Positions 20,414 to 36,060 of a stretch of DNA of 60,100 nt are shown in pieces. A program made the translations under genes and the position numbers. Below the pieces are notes generated by a model. That model worked only from the letters and a program-made list of their open reading frames with translations. It had not been told where the DNA came from and ran no database searches. Location: positions 144,396-204,495 of the forward strand of contig CAMPET010000122.1 in assembly GCA_946803715.1 (NCBI GenBank). The letters are read 5' to 3'. The stretch is from Beroe ovata. Taxonomy: Eukaryota > Ctenophora > Nuda > Beroida > Beroidae. Each line of letters begins with the position of its first letter. The stretch's first letter is position 1.

Positions 20414-20821
20414 CAGGAAGATGGTAAAGGATTGTTCAAATATCACTATAAGATAAAGGCCGCCAAGATTGTTTTCGCCATGGGCATCGGAACAGTGTGC
20501 TTTTTCACAGGTTTCAAAATGGGATTCAGCAAGCGGAAGAAAGCTTCTGTGAGCGCAGCAGGAGATGAACCATTTAACATCGCATCAAGAGCGCTCAAAA
20601 AAGCCACGTTTATAACAGTGGGGTGTTTTGTCCTCACGATAGGAACTGTTTCTCTGCTATCGGGAGTTTATTCTCTGTCTGATTTGAGGAGAATATCGCG
20701 GAGGAAGTGGATTCAGCAGCCTGGTGATGCTTCTGAGAGCTTCAACCCTGATTCTGATCAAGAATTGATTCCAAGCAATGAAATTCTTATTGATAAAGCC
20801 AGTGACATGTCAACATTATGA
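20402..20821 (+). CDS. TMEM242: TMEM242-like membrane protein
   Basis: 139 aa from ATG 20402. Human TMEM242 is a mitochondrial inner-membrane protein that helps ATP synthase and complex I assembly. Two hydrophobic segments are visible, AAKIVFAMGIGTVCFFTGF and ATFITVGCFVLTIGTVSLLSG. They are separated by a basic loop (FSKRKK) and SRALKKA, and followed by VYSLSDLRR. This order and the final S-x-x-D-[FL]-R motif match human TMEM242. I chose 20402 rather than the in-frame ATG at 20372 because aaaaaatattcag, a strong acceptor-like site, ends 1 nt before it and would remove the upstream codons. The C-terminal 45 residues are polar and acidic and look lineage-specific. AP5S1 starts 327 bp downstream. 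Confidence 0.8.
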   Translation: MTDDQEDGKGLFKYHYKIKAAKIVFAMGIGTVCFFTGFKMGFSKRKKASVSAAGDEPFNIASRALKKATFITVGCFVLTIGTVSLLSGVYSLSDLRRISRRKWIQQPGDASESFNPDSDQELIPSNEILIDKASDMSTL

Positions 20822-21148
20822 GCTCATTTCTTTCATACCTACGACCCCATAACTCTGACTTCATGTGCTGCAAACAAGTCTGTAGTCATTTTACAAGCGT
20901 GAGATCATGTATAAACAATCAATATCTGTATATCTTCATTACAAATTTAGTTGTACTCCTTTTGATAAGATAGTTTAGCTTCTTACAGTACTTGGAACAA
21001 TGGAACAGCCATCCAATTTCATGACTGCCACCTGACAAAGTCGATCAATTGATCATCTATCGATAATATAGTTAGATATCTGATAACATTAAAGATAATA
21101 AGATTTGATAGCGATTTGATAGCGATTTGACAGCGATTATAACAGGTT

Positions 21149-21604
21149 ATGACACTGCAATCAGTACTAGTTTACGTGATCCAGAAGAGCGAGATAGAAG
21201 TCGTTCTCCAGCGACATTACATTGTACTTCACATGGATAACCAGAACTTGCTCACGGAAAACGTTGTGAAGAAAATAGCCCTCGAGTCGTTTTGTAATGG
21301 TGAACTTGTCTCACACCACGGCATAGTAAACATGTTCACCGATGGAGTGCCCCAAGCTCTCATTTACCAAAACGTGGCGAATTTCGGTGTTGTGTTTGTT
21401 TTCACCACCTCGGATGAATTTGACAACAGAATCGCAGCTTCTCTTACGCTCAACGCTATCACAACAAGGATGGCAGTACTTGTCAAAAATCTGACACTTG
21501 ACAAGGTCATGGCCCAGCCGGAAGATGTCTATGCAATCTTGGACAATCACATTCCGAATGGAAAGGTTATTATTGTCAACGACCAGATTTCCAGAAATCT
21601 GTAA
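21149..21604 (+). CDS. AP5S1: AP-5 adaptor complex sigma subunit
   Basis: Single exon, 151 aa (human AP5S1 200 aa). AP-5 acts on late endosomes with SPG11/SPG15 in cargo retrieval. Key likeness: FGVVFVFTTSDEFDN, then a helix with LNAITTRMAVLVKNL and the C-terminal QPEDVYAILDNHIPNGKVI followed by IVNDQISRNL. This parallels human RADRIEGILTRFLPHGQLL and FLNDQFVQGL closely in position and pattern. The rest fits a longin-like sigma fold. The protein ends soon after NDQ, so it lacks the short human tail, and it has a shorter N-terminal insert. An acceptor-like gcgattataacag ends 3 nt before the ATG. It lies 395 bp before GSR on the same strand. Confidence 0.82.
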   Translation: MTLQSVLVYVIQKSEIEVVLQRHYIVLHMDNQNLLTENVVKKIALESFCNGELVSHHGIVNMFTDGVPQALIYQNVANFGVVFVFTTSDEFDNRIAASLTLNAITTRMAVLVKNLTLDKVMAQPEDVYAILDNHIPNGKVIIVNDQISRNL

Positions 21605-21993
21605 TGTGAAAGTTAACAGTTTTTTATCTTTTTACCATTGAGGTTCGTTTTTTGGCTTGATCTATGTTTTTGAATTATTTCTCGTTGTTATAATTTTTGA
21701 TTGTTTAATGGTATTTTTAATTTCATACAGTTGTGTGTTTTAATTTCTGTAAATTATTTATCTTTTCTGATGAGTGATGACTCCTTTGCCACGATTTGGA
21801 CAGAATAGAGACACGATTCTTAACTAAGATTGAAATGCTGCTTCAACAAGTTCGATGCTTATTATGATCATACATGATCGGTTTCGATAGCAACGTCGTT
21901 TCTCCTCTTAACGCTTTTTGCTTGTACTGCATCTTTTTACAGTGCAGTTACAGTGCTTTACCTATATCAGCTACTTAATTTATCCTAACCTAG

Positions 21994-28014
<6,021 letters not shown>

Positions 28015-28442
28015 ACAATTAAAGTTATCCTCGATGCAGTGACTGGCTACTAATGTGAACTACAAGAACCGTGATCGAATCCATTATCGAACTCGTTCTC
28101 ATGGTTTTCGTGACAGAATAGATTGATTTGAACGAACTTTTATAGCTCTTGATCTGATGATGATAACTTCCAGTAGCTTTTGATCAGATGATGACAATTC
28201 ATCAGTGCACAAATGAATGATGAGACCAGAATGAATTTAATTATTTCCCCCTCCCCAATCATATTTTTTGTTTTACAAAAAGGCATTGGAAAAGGGATAG
28301 CACTAGAGATGATTAAGGATGCGTCGACATACCAATTACCACCTCTACTGTAATTTAACAAGATAATCACAGTGGTTGCTATGGCAGCTAAAAATAGCCA
28401 GTACTAAGTAGTAGCAGTACTAAGTAGTAAGTAGTAGCCAGA

Positions 28443-28522
28443 AGTGGTCTATGGACCAATCATACCATTACCAGTGAGACAGGATGGTCCATAGACCACT
28501 CATACGAGTGGTCTATAGACCA
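28443..28522. repeat. Inverted repeat, three 16-bp arms
   Basis: agtggtctatggacca (28443-28458) is followed by its perfect reverse complement at 28485-28500, then by a near-identical forward copy at 28507-28522 (ctatag instead of ctatgg). The first two can form a 16-bp stem with a 26-nt loop. Confidence 0.8.
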
Positions 28523-28603
28523 TGTCGGCTTCTTGGAGACTGCCGCGGTAAACGGGCGTAATTTTTTGTTTAACACTTAAATAGTGGTTCCCAATTTCAT
28601 TTT

Positions 28604-29190
28604 TAATTTTATGTCGTTGATTTGTTAAATGATTTCAATATGCAGTTTTCCTACACCAATATTTGGCATCTAACTTTGACTATTTTAACTGTAAGTGGGA
28701 AGGTTTTGCGTGACTGGCTGGTCTGGACCATTGTATTTGTATAGTGGTCACTGATGAAGTGGTCTCAACACGTCCAATTGATATTCACACTATTCATGAC
28801 ATGTCTACGTCGCGTGACGAGTGAGGGCCAATTCGTATCACAACTTGCGTCTTGCTGACACCACTGACACTACACCATGATGATGACGTAGGAATGCTGA
28901 CGAATGAGGGTAGAAATAGAATTCGTTCGAGATTTTTGAAACCTCACACCATGACCATCAAATGAAAACATCAACAAGTGACCCAGACCATGCCACAGAC
29001 CATGCCACAGACAATGGCGTCAACAATCTTACTTGGCGGGCAGGCCGCTTATATGGACAGTGACAGGCACCTGCTCTGTGCTCGATGGTGCTGCAATCCG
29101 GAATTGGAATGGAAATTGGAACGGCAGCGCCACTTCCCACAGTCTTTTAAGTTAGTTTTACTTTTAGTAAAAGCCCTCTTGTGACTTAGA
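28604..29190. repeat. Duplicated block, copy A
   Basis: About 590 bp, repeated with small changes at 29322-29945. Both contain gtcgttgattt, tggcatctaactttgac, ggcgggcaggccgcttat and gtaaaagccctcttgtgac in the same order. Copy B follows a single N. Substitutions and indels are allele-like rather than random. Confidence 0.8.
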
Positions 29191-29202
29191 CTAGACTATG
29201 GC

Positions 29203-29305
29203 GGATCAGAAGGCTCACCCGGAATTTTATCTCTGAAAAATAGAATTTTACTCTTCTGCTCCGCACGTGGATCACAGGGTTCATCTAATTTGAGCCTTCT
29301 GATCC
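29203..29305. repeat. Inverted repeat with 15-bp arms
   Basis: ggatcagaaggctca (29203-29217) has its exact reverse complement at 29291-29305. The 73 bp between the arms is non-coding. It lies between duplicated blocks A and B, so it may be a short foldback insertion. Confidence 0.75.
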
Positions 29306-29321
29306 ACGTGGCGCTTCTCTN

Positions 29322-29945
29322 TGTCGGGAATAACGGGCGTAATTCTTGTTAATTTTATGTCGTTGATTTGCTTAATGATTTCAATATGCAGTTTTCCTAC
29401 ACCAATATTTGGCATCTAACTTTGACTATTACTATTAGTATTATAACTGTAAGTGGGAAGGTTTTGCGTGACTGGCTGGTCTGGACCATTGTATTTGTAT
29501 AATCAATAATGGTCACTGATGAAGTGGTCTCAACACGTCCAATTGATATTCACACTATTCATGACCTGTCTACGTCGCGTGACGAGCGAGGGCCAATTCG
29601 TATCACAACTTGCGTCTTGCAGACACCACTGGCACTACACCATGATGGTGATGTAGGAATGCTGACGAATGAGGGTAGAATTCGTTCGAGATCTTTGAAA
29701 CGTCACACCATGACCATCAAATGAAAACATTAACAAGTGACCATGCCACAGATCATGATACAGACAATGGCGTCAACAATCTTGTTGGCGGGCAGGCCGC
29801 TTATAAATATATTGACAGTGACAGGCACCTGCTCTGTGCTCGACGGCGCTGTAAATGTAATCCGGAATGGCACGGCAGCGCCACTTCCCACAGTCTTTTA
29901 AGTTAAAGTTTTAGTAAAAGCCCTCTTGTGACTAGACTGATACAT
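29322..29945. repeat. Duplicated block, copy B
   Basis: See 28604-29190. This copy begins right after the single N at 29321 with gtcgggaataacgggcgtaa, the same string that follows the single N at 19367. Confidence 0.8.
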
Positions 29946-31593
29946 ACGGTCACAATTCACTGAGTCAACATTCTCAATTTCATGTCAGTGGGCAAATGCA
30001 ATGCCACTGACATAAACAAATATAGCTCATGCAGAGAGTTGTGATTTCGGTCTGTATTCATAAAACCCGTATGTCACACGCACGATTCAGTGGTAAAATC
30101 GAATTACTGAGCTGGACTACATACTCCGCACGGAGAGAGCAGTGTGAATACAGAACTGCTGGCACGATGCCAGGATTTTCCTGTTAAATGAACGCGCGCG
30201 CACACACAGCGCGTGTCTTATCACGCTTCTCTGATGCCGCAGAGAGAGAGAGAGAGAGGAAAGGGGGTGAAACGTCATTCTCTCTCATCAGTGGTTTGAG
30301 TAATTATCCTGTGAGCACTCGTTTTGTTTTGACCGCGCGCACTCGCACACATATGTGAATGTGATATCGAGTTGCCCCTGTTTGCTGTTCTGACCTTCTA
30401 GTTTTAGTCTTGAACTTGAAGAATCAGGAGTAGTGTGATTGCTTGTGATAATTAATTTTTGGATAAGTAGCGCTGTTTGTATTCACATGTATCATAAACG
30501 TGCATATCATTATCATTATAATACTGTGGCTGGTACTCGAGTGTATTTAGTATTCACCAAGGTTCGTACCAGCAGCTGTTAAAGCACAAGTTTTAACTAT
30601 TGCCCGTAAACCCTAAACTTTCCTTGTTTTCGATACAAAAGATCCAGGGTCAATGAACCTTTCTTTAGATAGTAATGATTCTTTTGCATAGATAGGGTAC
30701 CAAAACCAAGGGACCATAGTCACAATCCAAACAATTAGGCATTGTGTTTTTTGGACGAGAATTTTGACGCCAGCTAAGGGCTAAATAGTCTTGGGTGCAC
30801 TAATTCTAAATTGCTGATCATAAAGCAAAAACTGGTATTGGTGATGAAGAAGCACTGGCAGTTTCAAACCTTCAAACAAGGAAAGATACAGATTTAGAAT
30901 ATCTCACAATAGTCAAAATTTTACAAATATAATATACAGCTGATATGAATAACGTGTCAATAAATTTAACAGGATTTAAGAAAATCCTCCATTAAAATAT
31001 CTGGTCACCCTACTTTAATATTTAACCTCTCAGAACAGGCAACATACCTATCATCCTTCCTGTTTCCCCTTGCAACTTTACATATCAAGGTACGAATACA
31101 ACTCACATACATATAGTCGGACATGAGAAATGAAGCCGTACAAGAACATACTTCTACCTGGTAAATTCTTGGCATTTTATTCTGGAAGTAAATGAGTAGC
31201 GAGCATGTTGTTATATGAGTTCTGATGCCAAACTTGTTACCCGTGCCTAAATGTGTTTTGTTAGACTTCCCAAACGATTTCAATATGTACCTATTGCTCT
31301 AGACCCAGTTGTGTTTGTAGAGTTGAGCAGTTCATTCACACATGCACCCAGCATAATTTTGCATTTCCATGTGTTTTATCTAACACAATAATATTAATAG
31401 CCTGACATGGATTCTGGGGTGCTCTCACATGAGTAACCTCTCAGAATAAGGAGGCACCACAATAACCACAATATGAGTGTTTCAAGTCACTCTTGCAGAA
31501 AATGTCTTGTGTTTTTCATCATGAGTCAGGGAGTGTAGCAATATAACGATGACAGTTCACAATGATACACCACAGCAAACACCTAACCAAACC

Positions 31594-31645
31594 AGACACA
31601 CACACACACACACNNNNNNNNNNNNNNNNNNNNNNNNNNNNNNNN

Positions 31646-31678
<33 letters not shown>
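31594..31678. repeat. CA microsatellite containing a 32-bp N gap
   Basis: An uninterrupted (CA)n run broken by Ns at 31614-31645. The gap length is probably an estimate. Confidence 0.95.
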
Positions 31679-31682
<4 letters not shown>

Positions 31683-32322
31683 TACAGCGTACCAAATCAT
31701 TATACATTCGCTCACTTTTCCAACGTGATTAGCGCGGGAAACTTAAGGCGGGAACCTCAATAGACAATGGTGTACACGTTGTGTGTGTGTTGTGGTGATG
31801 CAATACTCATAGATAATATCATGACTGGAGCACCAGAGTGTGTAACGCATACATAGATACATGGATGTATGTGGATGTGTCCATGTATGAGTGTGTGTTT
31901 GTGTGTCTCATGATTGACATCATGTGTCAAGCTCGTTTGTCAGTTGACTCGTATTATATTTCAATTTGGCAACGCGGTATGTGTATTCGCTTTGGATACT
32001 TCTTGTCATCTATAGACTTCTTGTCATCTATTATAGAGCCCTACTTGGTTCCTTTGTTATCAGTTGTATCAGCTGCGGTAGACGTAAATATCACAACAGA
32101 CACTAGCCTCTATAATTGCCAATTAGGGCCTCAAAATGAGATGGTGGACGAAGTTCATAACCACATCGTATGGCGAATTATGCAACAATCCGTGAGAATA
32201 TACAATAGCCCAAGTCAAAATATTATCATATTAAGTTTCTCATTATGCTTTGATATGTATGTCAAGTTCAGCGCTGTTTCTTGTTTTGTCCTGCTAGATT
32301 TATGTTCTTGTCAGTGTCCAGG

Positions 32323-32359
<37 letters not shown>

Positions 32360-32378
32360 ACACACACACACACACACT
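32323..32378. repeat. CA microsatellite
   Basis: (CA)n with one interrupting TA. It creates a spurious His/Thr tail in an overlapping frame. Confidence 0.95.
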
Positions 32379-32863
32379 GGGATTTCACACTTCTCGAAGA
32401 AGCGAGCGCTATATAATTTTCCTGGAAAAAGTACGATATATGGTAGGAAGTAGCTAGAGTAGCCATCGTGCATTGCTCTATTCAAGACTCGAATGATTAT
32501 CAAATCACACACAATAAACCACACATTATAATAGTTCCCGGAATTGTTTTTGACAAGTAGCCCAGGTTGTTACTGTCATTGTACCCCCCCTCTCCTCCAA
32601 TCGGAACTCTACATGTAATCCGATTCCAGGATAGTTTTGGCGGGAAGTTTAATAATGTGTGTATACTTGCCTTCACACGTACACACATACAAACTACATA
32701 ATAAATATACGCTACTTCTACCGTGAATAATATTCTCTACTACAGCTCTTAACCTTACTCTTGTTGACTTGATGTCTCTCACTAGTACCCATAATAATAC
32801 TACCGCTGTATTTCATTGTGAAACACATGATACTGACTTTCACACCATATTGCGCAGTTATAG

Positions 32864-33199
32864 ATGAGTACCAACCTGCTACACAACAAGGAGAACAGGC
32901 CTGGTCTCTCCAATATCCGGGGACAGTACCAGTTCCTGCCCATATCCCCGGTCCGGGACCAGGTCCGGGCGTACAGCACCCGACCAGACTCCATGAACTC
33001 CAGGAAAAACTACAATGAGGTGGAGCGTCTCATGGATCAGAACAAGGTGAGCAGAAACCTGTCCGAGTTCTGGTTCAAGAACAGCAGCAATGAGAAGAGT
33101 AGCAAGGGGGGGTCCTCATCCTCATCGACAAGTGGGAACAAGCCGTACAATAGCTACGTAAAGAAGATAGTGAAGGAGAGGTTGAAGTATGATGAATGA
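32864..33199 (+). CDS. Small KEN-box protein, unrecognised family
   Basis: 111 aa in one exon. I do not recognise the family. The frame is richer in G+C than its surroundings and has a normal amino-acid mix. The ATG follows a good acceptor-like context (branch-like tactgac, then tttcacaccatattgcgcag|ttatag, ATG at once). Near the N-terminus is NKENRPGL, combining a KEN box with a proline after it and an RxxL sequence, both known degrons of APC/C targets. Then come SPVRDQVRAY, a NLSEFWFKNSS segment, a serine run, and a basic end (VKKIVKERLKYDE). It could be a short-lived cell-cycle protein; that is inference from motifs that also occur by chance. No host or partner gene is close. A donor-like gtatga overlaps the last codons, so a further exon is possible. 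Confidence 0.55.
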   Translation: MSTNLLHNKENRPGLSNIRGQYQFLPISPVRDQVRAYSTRPDSMNSRKNYNEVERLMDQNKVSRNLSEFWFKNSSNEKSSKGGSSSSSTSGNKPYNSYVKKIVKERLKYDE

Positions 33200-33300
33200 G
33201 GCAGGGAGAGACAAGAGTGAGATGATCCAGGAACACACATAGTTAGACTATGAATATGATCACACGCACCTGTGTGTGTGTGTGTGTGGGAGTTGTTCAG

Positions 33301-33464
33301 AAAGTGTAAGTGCTTCACGCCCGTCTCTTTCGGGGGATAAGATTACTACAGAGCTCTTATATGAGACTCGTAAGCAAGCTATGACCAGAGAGGTGATGCA
33401 AAATATTTTTGCTGATTTGATGGAGATTGGAGAATTACAGCAGAATTTTATATCTAATTTATAG
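33301..33464 (+). other. Possible orphan exon ending in a stop
   Basis: After the acceptor-like ttgttcag (33293-33300) a frame of about 54 codons reads normally (DKITTELLYETRKQAMTRE, then MQNIFADLMEIGELQQ) to a TAG at 33462-33464. It requires one nucleotide from an upstream exon. The KEN-box gene upstream offers a donor of a different phase, so I could not join them. Weakly supported. Confidence 0.25.
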
Positions 33465-34503
33465 TGTGAGTTTTTGTGCGCGCACAGAAGTTTAACTGTT
33501 TGGGAATGATTTTTCATATTCAGATCGAGATGCTTCAAGTTCACTATAAACCCTCAGCGAGACACCTTATGGATAGTTTTTAGTGTCTGGACTCAGGGGT
33601 ATGCGTGGAGTGTCGAGATCTGAAACGACCTATCCCGTTTTAAGGGGGACATATTTAGTTCCGTTAATGGACACATAGGCCGGCTGCATTATAATATTGA
33701 ATGATACATCATTGTGCATTTTAATCACTCTTATCTTGAAATATTGCTGGTCTAGGGTGTCTGTCGTATGCCGTAAGAAGTAGGGCTATGATAGGGTCCA
33801 AAGTTCAAAGGGAAGGAAGATTTTGCAGTATTTTTTGATTCGAACTATGCCACTCGGAAATGCAAGCATTCACCATCTAAATGGCCGAACTTACGTTCAA
33901 ATATTTTTAGACATGATCTTAGGATCTGGTAAACATTTTGTTTATTTTCATAATTTATTTATTATCATACCACTCTGAATTATTATGAATATTTTAATTT
34001 AATTTCAAACCCAGTGATATCAGTTTGATGATAAGCTGAGATTACTATAAGTATTAGTGGCGATTTCAAGATAAAATTAATGAATCCGTGACGAAAAAGG
34101 GCAGATATTTTGTTTGAAAATTCAATGAAAATATGGGCGCTTTTCGAACTTCCATATCAATTTTGAGGATGATTTTGATGAAAGCTGAATTTTCAAGCAA
34201 AGATCAAGGGAAAGAAATTGCCTCATTGACTATGATAGTACGGTCTTATCATGTCTTGATGAGTAAATAGATTTTGATTTTTATATTTAGAGCATGATTT
34301 AACAGTTATTTAATAATTGAAGACATGCTATAAATTTGAATTGATTACGCAATAGGTTATGTTTGAAATTTGCAGTCATTTTATAACACATCATAGAATT
34401 TATTTTGTGTGGATTTTTAACATTTGCGGAAACATGCGCTTAGTAAAGATATGATATTGACTGAATAATATTATGTTAACTTATAATTAACTTTAAATTT
34501 AAA

Positions 34504-34855
34504 TTTTAATGAAAGATAACTATCTATCAGTTTGTACCCTGACACGAGACTTGATATCCGGAACACCTGGAGTTTCACAGAATCACCTATTCGATTAAGC
34601 GCTATTCATTACATAATGCATTTCTCGAGAAAGGTTATTTATCATCTGTACCATCATACATCAATCTCGTCGATACTTTCTGTTGATAAAATCACTGGAG
34701 GCAAATTGTGAATGTTACCTGCACCAAGACTTTTGGCTACGGGCGGCACAATTGCAATTGAATAAACAGCGCCATATTGCCTGTAGGGCGGCGCTTGGAT
34801 AACACTTTCACGCCCTACACAAAGGATCATCATAGCAGCCCGTATGAGTGTGTGT
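34504..34855. repeat. Duplicated block, copy 1, before a single N
   Basis: 352 bp almost identical to 34857-35207 and directly next to it across the single N at 34856. Both start ttttaatgaaagataactat and both end gcccgtatgagtgtgtgt, where a TG microsatellite begins. Differences are scattered single bases. Confidence 0.9.
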
Positions 34856-34856
34856 N

Positions 34857-35207
34857 TTTTAATGAAAGATAACTATCTATCAGTTTGTATCCTGACTCGA
34901 GACTTGATATCGCGGACACCTGGAGTTTCACAGAATCACCCATTCGATTGAGCGCTATTCGTTACATAATTCATTTCTCGAGAAAAGTTATTTATCATCT
35001 GTACCAGCATACATCAATCTCGTCGATACTTTCTGTTGATGAAATCACTGGAGGCAAATTGTGAATGTAACCTGCACCAAGACCTTTGGCTACGGGCGGC
35101 ACAATTACAATTGAGTAAATAGCGCCATATTGCCTGTAGGGCGGCGCTTGGATAACACTTTCACGCCCTACACATAGCAGGATCATCATAGCAGCCCGTA
35201 TGAGTGT
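34857..35207. repeat. Duplicated block, copy 2, leading into the TG repeat
   Basis: See 34504-34855. This copy continues through the full TG microsatellite, whereas copy 1 stops at it. Confidence 0.9.
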
Positions 35208-35290
35208 GTGTGTGAGTGTGTGTGTGTGTGTGTGTGTATGTGTGTGTGTATGTGTGTGTGTGTGTATGTGTGTGTATGTGTGTGTATGTT
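35203..35290. repeat. TG microsatellite
   Basis: (TG)n with interspersed TATG and GAG units. Confidence 0.95.
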
Positions 35291-35964
35291 TGAGATTCAA
35301 TTTTCCTTTAACCCGGAAACACAGTTCTCCGTAACATATGGGCGACCGGCGACCGGCATTGAGGACTGCTTAAATCCATCTTCACATACAGTAATTATAA
35401 TTTGTAGTTTCGGAGCTATAATTATTCTAAGACTACCGGATCGCGGGAAATTTAATTCATTGACATCAGTCACGGAATTTCATAACTCTTAATTTTCTTA
35501 TTTTTGATGCCATAAAAACAAGGAAAAGGGAAAGGGCGGGTGTTGGGGTTGAGGAACTAGAAAACAAGTGTGATGCAGGGTTTATGCGAGATAGTCAAAG
35601 ATGTTTCCATGGAGATTGTAAGTGAGCAGGGATGCAATAATTGCTGCATTGGAACACATGATATTGCTCTGTTTCAATACCTACATCAGGGCTTGACAAG
35701 GTTTGTGTAGCGCGATTGCTTGAGTTGGAATCCAAGAAATGAAGTTATAATGCACCTCTTTTTAGCAGAGGAACTTTCCTGTTTCCCAAAGCTCGCTACT
35801 CATGCTGCTGCTGCCGTCATAGGGAAAGTTTGGATTTTGAATTTGCCGCGCTCTTGTCAACACATAGAGTAGTTCCAATGAATTGGGAAGTTGGCAGCTT
35901 ACATCAGAGCTGCAGGCTATATCAGGGGCTTCGGTACTGCACATTCCAATTGCTATATCATAAA

Positions 35965-36060
35965 CACACACACAAACACACACACTCACACACAAACACA
36001 AANACACACACACACACACACACACAAACATACATACACACACAAACACACATACACACA
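35965..36060. repeat. CA microsatellite with a single N
   Basis: (CA)n with AA and TA interruptions and an N at 36003, so its length is uncertain. Confidence 0.95.

Larger units (their letters stand above)
28015..32863. other. Gene-poor region with repeats and assembly joins
   Basis: 4.8 kb after GSR without a convincing gene. It contains a three-armed inverted repeat (28443-28522), a near-tandem duplication around the single N at 29321, a 15-bp inverted repeat pair (29203-29305), GA-rich and GC-alternating runs (about 30190-30260) and two CA microsatellites. The frames at 31838-32416 and elsewhere depend on the CA repeat and show no domain. Confidence 0.55.

Noticed and set aside
30440-30480. 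Possible SL RNA gene near aatttttgg at about 30453 (Sm-site-like)
   Set aside because: No convincing stem-loops or GT splice donor at the right distance; AT-rich sequence gives such strings by chance.
31838-32416. 192-codon plus-strand frame starting MCNAYIDTW
   Set aside because: It runs into the CA microsatellite, which keeps it open; low-complexity, Cys/Val-rich start, no domain, no splice support.
32864-33464. Joining the KEN-box exon to the frame at 33301-33464
   Set aside because: The only suitable donor (gtatga near the end of the first frame) leaves two nucleotides, whereas the second segment needs one, so the phase does not match.
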